Below, piece after piece: positions 1 to 10,421 of a stretch of DNA of 56,143 nt. Under the pieces are notes generated by a model. That model was not told the origin of the DNA and ran no database searches. It saw only the letters and a list, made by a program, of their open reading frames with translations. A program made the translations under genes and the position numbers. This DNA is from Welwitschia mirabilis (Eukaryota > Gnetophyta > Gnetopsida > Welwitschiales), in the NCBI GenBank assembly GCA_051453625.1, contig JBOZIK010000001.1:189251003-189307145 (forward strand), read 5' to 3'. How positions within the stretch are numbered: position 1 is the stretch's first letter; each line of letters opens with the position of its first letter.

Positions 1-199
1 GGATAATCATCAGTTATAGTCTAGACTTTGAATATAGAACAAAAATGTAGATTTTGTGTAATGCGAGAAAAAGACCTATGTTGTTCTATACAAGAGCCAA
101 TGTAAATTACAACATAAAACAAAAATGAAATGTTTCTGAAACTTTATTTAAATGATAATAAATTCAAAAATATAGAAAATTTATTAGTTCACTTTCTTT

Positions 200-1000
200 A
201 ACACCATTTAAAACTCCTTAGTTTGTATGTTTCCTTATCAAAGTTCTATGAGATGATTAATGGTCATAACTAATTGGGTAAAAACTTTGAAGTCTTTTTA
301 GTTAAGTTTGCTTTCAATACTAAGTTGCCTATATCATAACATCTTGGATTCTCATGCTTATTATATGCATTACTGATTTTCTTCTAGTAAAGTTGGGTTT
401 GTTGCAAGAATTTTAGTCATTTTTCATCTAAAGTTTCAAGTTGTGCAAGTCGCATTTCCTTTTTTTTATTTAATAAATCTAGATTGTTAACTAGTTTTTT
501 TAATGTGGGAATCTATATTTAAGTGGGCAAGATCACTTTAGTACCATAGATGAGTTGGAACAATGTTGTTCCTATAGTGATTTTTACTGTAGTGTGGTAA
601 GCTCATAATGTTAAAGGCAATTTTTCATGCCATGACTTTGAATTCCTCTATAAGAGTTTTTTGAGATAATTTATGATCAACATATTTATAGCTTCAGCTT
701 ATCCATTTCCTTGAGGATAATGTGGTATCAGAAAGGAATGTTTTATCCCAACTGTGCTCAATAAAATTTTCAATTCCAATAATCTAAATTGCATACCATT
801 ATCAGTAAAAATTTTGAATCCTCTTTAATGTTTTCTATCGTAATTGGACTACTTTAACCCATTTAGAAAAGTATTCCATTCTAATAAGAATGAATTCATG
901 TTATCCCGATGAGGTAGGCATAATAGGACCAATTAAATCAATACCCCATTTTCTGAAAACCTAAATTGGATCAGAAGAAAAAATTTCATTAGGCATCTAA
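200..1000 (-). pseudogene. Integrase core and C-terminal domain of the Tat-like element
   Basis: Retroviral-type integrase, which would insert the cDNA into host DNA. In minus-strand reading the core starts with KWGIDLIGP (first catalytic Asp at about 939-941), continues through FTDNGMQF (second Asp, about 800) and NG-stop-AEA (the Glu follows a stop where Gln is usual), then AYHTT and LIYGTKVILP. A C-terminal stretch containing NLVLKAN lies near 210-400. All three acidic residues of the DDE triad are visible, but frames change between the first and second Asp and several stops interrupt it. DYFSKW is EYFSKW here. It follows the zinc-binding domain at 1021-1374 in the usual order. Confidence 0.75.
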
Positions 1001-1020
1001 CGTATTCTTGATGAAAAGAT

Positions 1021-1374
1021 CTAACAGGTGTGACATGTTTTGACAATCCTAAAAAAGTGATTTTTTATTATTTTCCAAAAATAATCAGACTGTAACACAT
1101 AACCCAATAGTGATCTTACCCCCTTGTAGGGTCCACATAGTCTAACATGGATTTCTTTTAGGACATAAGCAGTTTCACTTGATTTTAGGCATCTTAACAG
1201 GATACCTTTGTTTGACTTCTTATATGATTTTCCTTGGATTACGGTAAAGCATGTTGCTTGATCTTTGAAGTTGTACTTCTGTAATGAGGAGAAATTTTCG
1301 AGTAGCCTTTGATTAGTGAAGTAATCTAGTAGAGTATCATAGCACTCATCATTTGTTTTAGGAAATTTTATCAA
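1021..1374 (-). pseudogene. Integrase zinc-binding (HHCC) domain, Tat-like element
   Basis: An open minus-strand stretch of 117 codons. It matches the segment between RNase H and the integrase core in plant gypsy polyproteins: GILLRCL, then EIHVRLCGPY, then DYFW, ending in the pair CHTC. This is the HHCC zinc-binding domain that stabilises integrase multimers. The first His (EIH) and both Cys are present. The second His, normally in a GPH-type motif, reads Tyr (GPY), a single C-to-T change. The Met at its N-terminus is internal to the polyprotein and is not a true start. Confidence 0.75.
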
Positions 1375-1494
1375 TTAACTTACCTCATCTCGTGATAGCT
1401 CTAGATAAGCAGTCATCTAATGTTCATCAAGGAAATTTTGGCTGATGTCTATGCATGTGACATACTCTTTAAGGAATGAATCTTTAAAACAAAT

Positions 1495-1863
1495 TTAAGC
1501 AAAGTTTGCAAGATAATCTGTGAACTGATTTTTATGTCTAGGAACAGCTAGGACTTTACATCCCTTAAATAATGCAAAAAGCTTTCTTACTCTTCCAAGA
1601 TATGCATCTAGGATTCCTGATCTAGCTTCATACTTTCCTAAGACTTGATTAATAATTAATTGTGAGTTACCAAAAATATATAATTTCTTGAAACTTGCTT
1701 GAATAGCAAGCATCATTCCTCTTATTAAAGCCTCATATTCAGCAATGTTATTTGTGTAGTGAAAATTTAGTTTAAAAGAGAGTGACAAGCTTTTTTTGTT
1801 GTTGATAAAGAAGCCTACTCCTGCAAATCCACCATTTTGATTGGATGCATTATTAAAAAACAT
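1495..1863 (-). pseudogene. Archaeal-type RNase H (aRNH), second RNase H of a Tat element
   Basis: A 122-codon minus-strand segment with the RVT_3/RNase H-like pattern: a glycine-rich first strand (GGFAGVGFFI), NNIAEYEALIRGM with the conserved Glu, then a GDSQL-type motif followed by INQVLGKYEA, and a C-terminal NQFTDYLANFA. The domain degrades the RNA strand of RNA-DNA hybrids. The first acidic residue (FDGAS type) reads Asn (about 1852), and the Asp of GDSQ reads Asn at 1666-1668, so two metal-binding residues appear lost. Presence of this extra domain beside a classical RNase H defines the Tat clade. Confidence 0.85.
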
Positions 1864-1939
1864 TAATACATCCCAATTCTTTTTTATTTTGATAATATGA
1901 ATTTCTTCATCAGGTAATTATTCAAATTTACTTGAGGTT

Positions 1940-2690
1940 TCACCTTTAGCTTTCATTGGTAGATCTGCCATTTGTTCAACTATACACTTTCTCTTGATTA
2001 ACTTTTGAGATTGAAATTCTAAATTAAATTCAGCGAGAATTGATGCATACTTTTTTAAACGTGCGCTACTAGTAGAGTATTCAAGTAGATGTTTGAGTAA
2101 ATTCTAATTATTAATCATAATTATTTTATTTACCATCTTATAATGATGGAACTTTTTTAAAGCAAAAACTAAACTCAAACATGTCTTTTTTGCTTCAGTG
2201 TAATTTCTCTCTTATTAATGTAGTGTTCTACTGATATAGTAAATTGAATGATCTTGATGTAATTCATTATGTTAAAAGATTATTACACTAATTAATGATA
2301 ATGTATATACCAAGTAAAGGTAAAATGATTGATCAGGCTTAGGTGGACTCAGAACAAGGGTGGATGTCAAATATTTCTTAATTCTATCAAAAGACTTTTG
2401 ACAATTTTCATCTAACTTGAATTGGTTGTCTTTCTTAAGTAAATGCATAAATGGTCACATCGATCTATCAGAGTTGAAATAAATTGATGTATTGCTTGTA
2501 GTCTACCTTAAAGACTACATAACTATTTTAAGTTGCATGGTTATGGCATATCTTTAATTTCCTTGATCTTATCAAGATCAATTTCTATGCCTCGTTTTGA
2601 TATCATGATTCCTAAGAGTTTTTCTTATGGCATATCAAATACACATTTCTTTAGGTTTAGGTATAAATTATATTGTCTTTCTTATGTAGA
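1940..2690 (-). pseudogene. RT thumb/connection and classical RNase H of the Tat-like element
   Basis: Minus-strand remnants between the RT palm and the aRNH. Near 2570-2640 the phrase EKLLGIMISKRGIEID is the usual start of the thumb region after the palm. From about 2240 to 1940 the text NYTEAKKTCLSLVFALKK, HHYKMV and LKKYASILAEFNLEFQ matches the gypsy RNase H and its tail. Several stops and frame changes lie between these blocks, so this is a run of recognisable pieces rather than one frame. Confidence 0.65.
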
Positions 2691-2693
2691 TAC

Positions 2694-2979
2694 TTAATTT
2701 AGGTCATTAGGATGATCAACAATTATCTTTGACTTAACCACAACATTGCCAACATAGTCTTTCACGTTACAGTGAATTATATTGTAAAAGATATGTGTCA
2801 TTGCATGCTGATAGGTTGCACTAGCATTCTTTAATCCAAAGGACATCATAACATAATAGAAGAGATCCCATGATGTTATAAAATTTATTTTGTACTGGTT
2901 TGCAGGATTAATAAAGATTTGATTGTATCCTGAGTAACCATCCATAAATGATAAGAGGTCATAACCAGTAGTGTTGTCT
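2694..2979 (-). pseudogene. Reverse transcriptase palm domain, catalytic motif destroyed
   Basis: C-terminal part of the gypsy RT palm; the N-terminal part falls in the adjoining N gap. Visible motifs are LLSFMDGYSGYNQI with the first catalytic Asp, FGLKNASATYQ, and the box normally reading YVDD, which here reads YVGN at 2745-2756. Both catalytic Asp residues of that box are therefore replaced, so this copy could not copy RNA. The DNA between these motifs is otherwise in one frame, suggesting that substitution rather than frameshift killed this part. Confidence 0.85.
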
Positions 2980-3809
2980 NNNNNNNNNNNNNNNNNNNNN
3001 NNNNNNNNNNNNNNNNNNNNNNNNNNNNNNNNNNNNNNNNNNNNNNNNNNNNNNNNNNNNNNNNNNNNNNNNNNNNNNNNNNNNNNNNNNNNNNNNNNNN
3101 NNNNNNNNNNNNNNNNNNNNNNNNNNNNNNNNNNNNNNNNNNNNNNNNNNNNNNNNNNNNNNNNNNNNNNNNNNNNNNNNNNNNNNNNNNNNNNNNNNNN
3201 NNNNNNNNNNNNNNNNNNNNNNNNNNNNNNNNNNNNNNNNNNNNNNNNNNNNNNNNNNNNNNNNNNNNNNNNNNNNNNNNNNNNNNNNNNNNNNNNNNNN
3301 NNNNNNNNNNNNNNNNNNNNNNNNNNNNNNNNNNNNNNNNNNNNNNNNNNNNNNNNNNNNNNNNNNNNNNNNNNNNNNNNNNNNNNNNNNNNNNNNNNNN
3401 NNNNNNNNNNNNNNNNNNNNNNNNNNNNNNNNNNNNNNNNNNNNNNNNNNNNNNNNNNNNNNNNNNNNNNNNNNNNNNNNNNNNNNNNNNNNNNNNNNNN
3501 NNNNNNNNNNNNNNNNNNNNNNNNNNNNNNNNNNNNNNNNNNNNNNNNNNNNNNNNNNNNNNNNNNNNNNNNNNNNNNNNNNNNNNNNNNNNNNNNNNNN
3601 NNNNNNNNNNNNNNNNNNNNNNNNNNNNNNNNNNNNNNNNNNNNNNNNNNNNNNNNNNNNNNNNNNNNNNNNNNNNNNNNNNNNNNNNNNNNNNNNNNNN
3701 NNNNNNNNNNNNNNNNNNNNNNNNNNNNNNNNNNNNNNNNNNNNNNNNNNNNNNNNNNNNNNNNNNNNNNNNNNNNNNNNNNNNNNNNNNNNNNNNNNNN
3801 NNNNNNNNN
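2980..3809. other. Assembly gap, 830 N
   Basis: A run of N that removes the N-terminal half of the Tat RT. Open frames crossing it are artefacts. Confidence 0.99.
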
Positions 3810-4373
3810 CTTTGGAACGATCACCATATTTGATAGTTAATCTGAGTAATCTACTGCTCAGATCAAATGGGTAGTCAAAAGATACTCTAGATCTTGCTTT
3901 ACTACTAATGCAAGGCAAGGTTTTAGCTTTCTACCTTTTATCTCACTGAGATTGAATTTGGCTTTAAAACAATGTTATGCATAACTATTGATTTATCAAC
4001 CGAGCATATCTTTCTAATGCCAAACAAAGATATCCCTATTAGAAGATAGCACATTTTCAAGCTCAGATTTGATTTGTTGTGGTAGTTGTTCATTAATCTT
4101 AAGAGACTTTTCTTGACTAATAGGATCTACAAGAAAGTCATGTGTTGTAATATTATGTTGTTTTTCTAGAGATGATTTTACATTTTATGACTTAATTATT
4201 TCACATGCCTCAGAGTTCTCACTTATTTGTTTGTGATTTGAGAAGATACAAGGCTTCCCTAAGAAACCACTATAATTAAAATTGACAAGGTTGAGATTGA
4301 CGTACCTTTTGATAGGTTTATCATCAATGGTAAAATGCAGGGTTGTGTTCATTTGATTCCTCATTGTGATATC
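3810..4373 (-). pseudogene. Pol segment just upstream of RT (Tat-like element)
   Basis: Minus-strand text resembling the linker that precedes RT in Tat polyproteins. It contains KSLKINEQLPQQIKSELENV, SSNRDIFVWH and KDMLG, matching the common pattern in which a negatively charged helix precedes a 'DVFAW..DM.G' motif. Its start (about 4373) follows a candidate splice acceptor. It has stops in the DMLG part and no catalytic function of its own. Confidence 0.6.
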
Positions 4374-4960
4374 CTATAAGTTAAGAGAATAGCATAAGAA
4401 CAATAACAATGAGGTAAAAACTAAAAGCAGACACTGAAAAATGTGTCAAACTACTTTAACCAAAAAATTTGAAAAACAAAACATAAAATATTGTAGAAGA
4501 GACTTTGCTCTTTCATTTTTTCTGTCAAAAGAAAGTTTTGAAATATTACATTTTGTGAATGTTTATATAAAGTGTGATAGATAGAGGCTTTACTTAGTCA
4601 TCGAAACTTTGCTTCGATGGACGAACTTGTTTTATGTGAGTTACTTCGATTCTTAAGGACTTTCTCTTTTGTGTTTTAACTAGATAAATGAACTAGCATC
4701 TTCCCCTTTTTTTCATTTGTTGTTGTCTATTTTTTTCCTTATTTTTGTTTTTTTGTTTGTATAGTTTTTGTAAATACATATATGTACATGTTTCTATTTT
4801 TGTGCTTTAATTTTTTTTTATTGTTTTGAGTTTTTCTTTTTTTTCTTAGTTTTGAATAAAGGTTTTCTATTTTTTTTTATTTATTAAGATTTTTAAATCA
4901 TGAGCTAATTTGAAAATCATCTGAGAGGAATGGAATCTATTCTATGTCTAAGACTTAGCT
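4374..4960 (-). other. Non-coding spacer between protease and RT, possible Ogre-type intron
   Basis: About 590 bases without recognisable coding, in the place where Ogre-type Tat elements carry an intron between gag-pro and RT. In minus-strand reading its 3' end is pyrimidine-rich, contains CTTAAC (branch-point-like), and ends CTTATAG with the AG at 4374-4375, directly before resumed pol coding. I found no unambiguous GT donor. The plus strand here is rich in T runs (4680-4900). Confidence 0.4.
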
Positions 4961-4964
4961 ATTA

Positions 4965-5296
4965 GAAATGGATGAGACATTCATCTTATGAGGGTCTACT
5001 GAATCATGTTCAAAATGTAAAAAGGGGATAGTCATCTTCTCAAATGCGAATGAGAGTAATGAAGAAGATGACATTGATGGTTCTTTCACATTTGTTATAG
5101 TATAATTCCATTCTAATGGCATTGAAATATTAGAGCCAATAAATTTTAGCTTTTAATGGGGTAAAGATATAATTGCCTTCATGTCCATTATATAAGGATG
5201 TCCTAGTAATAAATTAAATTCTTCTTTATTTTCAATTATGTGCAATTCAATTTCATTAATCTTTTGAGCTAATTTGATAGGTAAAGTAACTATTCC
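4965..5296 (-). pseudogene. Aspartic protease C-terminal part and linker, Tat-like element
   Basis: The 3' part of a retroviral-type aspartic protease. The readable stretch has GIVTLPIKL, then FNLLLGHPYIMDM and AIISLPH, which corresponds to the C-terminal 'FNLLLGRPWIH..A.PS.LHQ' block of plant gypsy proteases. At 5153-5155 a TAA replaces the Gln expected after SLPH (one C-to-T change). The frame then continues with KLKFIGSN for about 60 codons. The active-site D-T/S-G falls in the adjoining gap. Confidence 0.75.
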
Positions 5297-5935
5297 NNNN
5301 NNNNNNNNNNNNNNNNNNNNNNNNNNNNNNNNNNNNNNNNNNNNNNNNNNNNNNNNNNNNNNNNNNNNNNNNNNNNNNNNNNNNNNNNNNNNNNNNNNNN
5401 NNNNNNNNNNNNNNNNNNNNNNNNNNNNNNNNNNNNNNNNNNNNNNNNNNNNNNNNNNNNNNNNNNNNNNNNNNNNNNNNNNNNNNNNNNNNNNNNNNNN
5501 NNNNNNNNNNNNNNNNNNNNNNNNNNNNNNNNNNNNNNNNNNNNNNNNNNNNNNNNNNNNNNNNNNNNNNNNNNNNNNNNNNNNNNNNNNNNNNNNNNNN
5601 NNNNNNNNNNNNNNNNNNNNNNNNNNNNNNNNNNNNNNNNNNNNNNNNNNNNNNNNNNNNNNNNNNNNNNNNNNNNNNNNNNNNNNNNNNNNNNNNNNNN
5701 NNNNNNNNNNNNNNNNNNNNNNNNNNNNNNNNNNNNNNNNNNNNNNNNNNNNNNNNNNNNNNNNNNNNNNNNNNNNNNNNNNNNNNNNNNNNNNNNNNNN
5801 NNNNNNNNNNNNNNNNNNNNNNNNNNNNNNNNNNNNNNNNNNNNNNNNNNNNNNNNNNNNNNNNNNNNNNNNNNNNNNNNNNNNNNNNNNNNNNNNNNNN
5901 NNNNNNNNNNNNNNNNNNNNNNNNNNNNNNNNNNN
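5297..5935. other. Assembly gap, 639 N
   Basis: Removes the protease active site and the gag-protease junction of the Tat-like element. Confidence 0.99.
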
Positions 5936-7340
5936 TCTTAGGAGTTTTAAAAATCTCATAATGTCAGAAGTAAATTATTTCTTCATTTTCATCACTCTTT
6001 TGAGCATGTACCTACTTTGAGGTATCTCTTTCCTTGTATGGTTGGTTTTGATTGGGAGATGATTTCAAGGTTAAACATTCCTCACATATCCTTTCAAATG
6101 TGAGTTTATGGAGCTCAGAGTTTTTAATGATCTAGGTCAGATAATGATATGTCTCCTCTACTTAGAGGCAAGCACTTATATTGGAGTATGTGATTGAGGG
6201 ATAAGATGAGTTCAAGAACATTCTACTCAAATCATTACTTCTAATTTTTTATTATTCTCCTGAATGGCTTATTCTAAGGGTTTCTTGTATTGATCCTAGA
6301 TTACTAAAATTGCATAGGTACTATTATCATTTTGAAATACTACAGGAAAAGGGTTCTTATAAATCTCAACATGTTTATTTATAGCTGATAAAATAGTGTT
6401 GAATTTTATGTCCTCCTTATTTTTAATAATGTCTTGGATAATATGTTTTAAGTTAAAACAATTATCAGTATGATGTCCTAGAACTCAATGGTATTCACAA
6501 TACATAAACTCATCATACCCTCTTGGTTTATATGCATTCGGGTCCCTTTATCTAATTGAAGATAATTGGATTGTCCCCTTTTTTAGTAATGTTAAGAGGA
6601 TTTGTCTCATTGGAATATTTAATTTTGTAAAACTTCTTTTAGGTTGAGAAATTGTGATTTGATTTTCAAACCTATTTTGGCCTTGATTTTGAGGTGTGTA
6701 TGCCTGTTGTTGAGGTTGTGGTGGCAGTGGTGGTTGAACTTGTCATTGTGGAGGATAAAATGGTTGATAAGGGATTTGGGGTACCATTGATATAATCATT
6801 GGGTTTCCCATTGGTTGGAGTGGGTAAATTGGTTGAATCGGTTAATTGATGATAGCAACATTCTTTGGGGTGTTTCTTCTAGAGTTGTTATTGTTCCTTT
6901 TGGACGGTTTTCTTTGGGATGTATTTCCATATTTTATGGCTCCCTTCTTTTCTCCTACAACTTCGATCCTTTTCTCTAGGATGATATCTTTTTTAAAGGT
7001 TTTAAAAGATTGAATTCTAAGATGTTATGAAATGTATGGAATGCAAGACTTAACAAAAAGATATGCCATATCAAATTCTGCAATGGAGGTTTCCAGTTGT
7101 AAAGTAGTCATCCTTCATCATCTTACATAATCTTATACTGTTTCATTAAATTATTATTTCATTATAGTCAAGGAGTCTAATATAACTTATTTTGTAATAT
7201 TGATGGAATAATGTTGAACAAATATTTCTAGTAATTATTTTAAACTTCTGATTAAACAAGTCGGTATCTTATGGTACCATTCGAGGGCTTGTTGTTTCAA
7301 AAATCGGAAAATAGATGAAAAGTTGTATTTCATTCAACCT

Positions 7341-7540
7341 TGTACATATGACATGCATGTTTGAAGTTTCTTACATACATGATGGGATCTNNNNNNNNNN
7401 NNNNNNNNNNNNNNNNNNNNNNNNNNNNNNNNNNNNNNNNNNNNNNNNNNNNNNNNNNNNNNNNNNNNNNNNNNNNNNNNNNNNNNNNNNTGTACATATG
7501 ACATGCATGTTTGAAGTTTCTTACATACATGATGGGATCT
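7341..7540. repeat. 50-bp duplicated flanks around a 100-N gap
   Basis: 7341-7390 and 7491-7540 are identical and abut the gap 7391-7490 on each side. This is the signature of two contig ends that overlap but were not merged. The true sequence probably has one copy. Confidence 0.85.
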
Positions 7541-8024
7541 TATATGCCTATGAATTTTTCAAAGTCAGGCATTTCACTAGGTGATATGATTTTTCAAGAA
7601 TAGAGGGGTGAATTAAAGTGTTTTTAAAGTTGGAATCTAAATAGTTTTTCATGTTTTGAAGACCTTGTTTCAAGTCATTAATAGCTTCCCAAATGGTTAT
7701 TAAATTAGGTTGATTGAGATTTTTATTTCTAGCTTGCCTATTTCTAGGTGATTATTCTCCATGTATAGAGTATTCGAATAAGCTATTATCAATGGCAGCT
7801 TATTTCTTTGGGCCTTGTGCTTATAGTTATTATTATACTTCTGAGTTTTCTTCATGATTCCATTCATTGATAAACTCTTTATTGTTTCTTTTTTTACCAA
7901 GAAGTTCATTTTGATGAGCTTGACTCCCTTCTTGACTAATTAATCCTAACCTTTTAGATGTTGTGACATAAATTTGTTCACTAGGATGAACAAGATATGG
8001 GTCTCAATATGCCCTATAGTCCAT

Positions 8025-8332
8025 GATGGTGCAAAGCTCATCCGTGGCGAGTGTAGAGGGGTCTTATTAAATGAGAAGTTTGTACATCTCCTTAGACATG
8101 CAGGCCTTTTTGCCTCTCATTGATACTGNNNNNNNNNNNNNNNNNNNNNNNNNNNNNNNNNNNNNNNNNNNNNNNNNNNNNNNNNNNNNNNNNNNNNNNN
8201 NNNNNNNNNNNNNNNNNNNNNNNNNNNNGATGGTGCAAAGCTCATCCGTGGCGAGTGTAGAGGGGTCTTATTGAATGAGAAGTTTGTACATCTCCTTAGA
8301 CATGCAGGCCTTTTTGCCTCTCATTGATACTG
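8025..8332. repeat. 104-bp duplicated flanks around a 100-N gap
   Basis: 8025-8128 and 8229-8332 match over 104 bases with one visible mismatch (ttattaaat against ttattgaat) and abut the gap 8129-8228. Both copies encode the same gag N-terminal residues. Most likely unmerged contig ends. Confidence 0.85.
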
Positions 8333-8421
8333 GCATTGTAACTACTCTAAGTTTCTGACAAGATGATAAAAAAGAGTGAATGTGAAAGACTTGACAAATT
8401 ATTGTAAAACCCACTAGAGGG

Positions 8422-8439
8422 GCCCTCCTTCTAGCGTCA
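8422..8439 (-). other. Primer-binding site, tRNA-Asn type
   Basis: On the plus strand this reads CCCTCCTTCTAGCGTCA (8423-8439), which is the 3' end of plant tRNA-Asn (CCTCCTTCTAGCGCCA, from memory) with one C-to-T difference. It would prime minus-strand DNA synthesis of the element. It lies three bases from the LTR boundary at 8443, the expected spacing. Confidence 0.75.
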
Positions 8440-8552
8440 AACTGTTTACGAGTTTTTTTAATCTCCTATAAATGGTGAATTAATTCTAATGTTACTCGAT
8501 GATAAGTGACTTTGATGGTTTGACAGTGATTTAAAATAAGTTTAAGGTAAAC

Positions 8553-8798
8553 NNNNNNNNNNNNNNNNNNNNNNNNNNNNNNNNNNNNNNNNNNNNNNNN
8601 NNNNNNNNNNNNNNNNNNNNNNNNNNNNNNNNNNNNNNNNNNNNNNNNNNNNNNNNNNNNNNNNNNNNNNNNNNNNNNNNNNNNNNNNNNNNNNNNNNNN
8701 NNNNNNNNNNNNNNNNNNNNNNNNNNNNNNNNNNNNNNNNNNNNNNNNNNNNNNNNNNNNNNNNNNNNNNNNNNNNNNNNNNNNNNNNNNNNNNNNNN
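8553..8798. other. Assembly gap, 246 N
   Basis: Inside the 5' LTR of the Tat-like element. Confidence 0.99.
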
Positions 8799-9209
8799 AA
8801 ATATTTACCTATGGCAAAAATTTAAATGTATTAAAAAAATAAGTTCTAGTCCAAGAAAACATTTTTTTCAGAATCTAAAAATTTTTATGATTTTTATTCT
8901 TGGTTTTAAGAGAAATTTAAATTAATGCCTAAACTAGGAAAAAAAGATTAAATTTCAAATATGATTTAAAAAATATAAAAGGGGTTTTTTTTCCAAAATT
9001 AAAAAAAGAAAAATTATTATTATCATTATTTTTTTATAAACTAAAATGTAAACCTGATTAATAGTTTTTTTTTAAAGGAAGCACTTATCTATATTAAAAA
9101 AAATTCTAAGTTTTATTTTCTTTTTAAATTCTTCCTTTTTTTTCAAATGTTTAACTAAAAAAAAGAAATAATTTAAATTAACTTTTTTGTTTTAAAAAAA
9201 CTTTTGGGA

Positions 9210-9231
9210 AATAATAATAATAATAATAATA
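9210..9231. repeat. (AAT)n microsatellite
   Basis: About seven uninterrupted AAT units inside the LTR. Confidence 0.95.
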
Positions 9232-9254
9232 AAACCTAGAGAATGATCTGCTCC

Positions 9255-9620
9255 TTCCATGCATTTTGCTATGGTACTTTCCCTTTTCCCTTTGCATCTC
9301 TTGTGGCTGCACTATTTTGCATTTTGTTCTCCCCCATTTCTCTGTTCTTTCGACTTTCATGCTGCACTTTTTGTTGTCTGTGCTACTGAACTGCTCTCCA
9401 CATTTGTCCTTCACATCTTCCCCCTTCCTCGATTCCTTTCTGCTCATCTTCATGTTTCTCCTCTTGCTTCTCCATTTCCTATTTGCCTCTCCCTCCTTTT
9501 CCTCCTCGTGTCTCTCTGTTTCTCTCTGTTCTTCCATTGTGCTTTGGGTTTCCTCCACTTTTTTCTCATGTCCCTTTATTCATCTTCATGTTTTTCCATT
9601 TCTTTTTTTTTTTTTAACCT
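9255..9620. repeat. C/T-rich low-complexity block within the LTR
   Basis: A long block dominated by C and T on the plus strand, much less AT-rich than its surroundings. It leaves several overlapping open frames on both strands (for example 9259-9648 plus and 9178-9558 minus) that are by-products of composition. On the element's sense strand it is a purine-rich U3 segment. Confidence 0.7.
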
Positions 9621-9800
9621 AGATGGCATGCTGATTATTTTTTTGTAGTGTCTTTCTGGGGGCGTCTCATTTTGTAGTACTACCCTTTATTAATCATTGC
9701 CTTTCACTGCCTCCTACTGTAGCATCTAAGGGCGTGCTGCGTCGTAACAGTAGCCTAAAATTATTACAAATTTTGTTCAAATTTGTTTAAGAAGGAGGAA

Positions 9801-10421
9801 TGTTATCTAAACATTTTTTGATGGTGAACATTAAGTTGAGTTTGGGATTCCATGAATTTTCTTATTGTTTCTTCCAATAAAGATGAAGAGTATTAGTAAC
9901 TCTAGGAAGATGAAGCACATTGGCTAAAAAATATAGGCAAGGAGTAAGAGATTAAGATATTTAATAAGACAATGAGAAATAAAAGCTGTAAGGGATGATG
10001 AAAGGAATAAGATCAAATTCTTTTTATTCAAAGTAAGAGTTTTCAAACTTAGGATTATTGAGAGGTTAATCTATAGATTTTAAAAATAATTTTGAAAGAT
10101 TGACTAAGATATTAGGGTTTAGAATGATATGGATTGGAATAAGATGATGTAACATGAAATTATTTACATTAAACATAATTCCTTAAAGTTTTCTTAATCT
10201 AAATATAATCTCCTACAATTTGTTTAGGTTAAATATGATTAGCAAAATTATGGAGATTTTCACATTTCCTATAAATAGATGTGCATTTAGTATTAGTATC
10301 CATTTAGAATTTAGAAAGTATTTTATGTAATCTACCAAAAGTATCATGTACCTAACTCATGTCAAGTTTTAGAAAACAATCAATAAGAGTCACTATAGGA
10401 TTATGTTTTCACATATTTTCA
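9801..10421 (+). repeat. Candidate LTR remnant with TATA box, plus strand
   Basis: 9791-9800 reads GAAGGAGGAA, a polypurine tract, directly followed by TGTTATC, the usual start of a copia 3' LTR. A TATA box, TATAAATAG, lies at 10270-10278. A CA that could end the LTR is at 10420-10421, and TTGATATCAAAAG at about 10438 weakly resembles the initiator-Met PBS (8 of 12 bases), but it lies 17 bases away. No second copy was found. Confidence 0.35.

Larger units (their letters stand above)
5936..8336 (-). pseudogene. Gag polyprotein of the Tat-like element
   Basis: Capsid/nucleocapsid polyprotein. The likely start ATG is at 8334-8336, 86 bases downstream of the PBS in sense, opening MPVSMRGKKACMSKEMYKLL; a stop interrupts it soon after. 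Further on are SKRLGLISQEGSQAHQNE (about 7890-7960) and a capsid-like block (EWYHKIPTCLI, about 7230-7290). A Pro/Gln-rich linker follows near 6660-6800. The zinc-binding motif is CEYH-stop-VLGHHTDNC near 6450-6500, then FNLKHIIQDII. The TGA inside the zinc motif (6485-6487) is one C-to-T change from Arg. The gene includes two 100-N gaps flanked by duplicated sequence. Confidence 0.75.
1..9749 (-). mobile_element. Ty3/gypsy retrotransposon, Tat/Ogre-like, 3' end outside window
   Basis: A decayed LTR retrotransposon read on the minus strand. From right to left it shows a 5' LTR (8443-9749), a PBS matching tRNA-Asn, gag, aspartic protease, a non-coding stretch, RT, RNase H, a second archaeal-type RNase H and integrase. 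The order PR-RT-RH-aRH-INT with two RNase H domains is the established hallmark of the Tat lineage (Ogre, Retand). The integrase C-terminus lies near the left edge, so the 3' LTR should lie outside the window. In-frame stops occur in gag, protease and integrase, and RT and aRH catalytic residues are changed, so it is not functional. Two large N gaps hide most of RT and the gag-protease junction. Confidence 0.85.
8443..9749 (-). repeat. 5' LTR of the Tat-like element
   Basis: The LTR begins on the plus strand with TGTTTACGA next to the PBS and is inferred to end with TCGTAACA at 9742-9749; these termini are near-perfect inverted repeats with the required TG and CA. Length is about 1307 bp including 246 N. 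It holds (AAT)n at 9210-9231 and a long C/T-rich block at 9255-9620. The right boundary rests on the terminal inverted repeat only, since the partner LTR is outside the window. Confidence 0.65.

Noticed and set aside
2694-3918. Long frames across the N gap on both strands
   Set aside because: N cannot show stops; only the flanking residues are real. The same applies to frames across the gaps at 5297, 21934, 23661, 24411, 26030 and 39511.
7341-7540. Tandem repeat suggested by identical 50-bp blocks
   Set aside because: Blocks abut a gap of exactly 100 N, so an assembly artefact is the simpler explanation; the same holds at 8025-8332 and 12907-13046.
9178-9648. Overlapping open frames on both strands (up to 129 codons) in the C/T-rich block
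   Set aside because: Frames open in several phases because the block is low-complexity; protein text is Leu/Phe/Ser- or Arg/Lys/Glu-rich, has no domain, and lies in an LTR.
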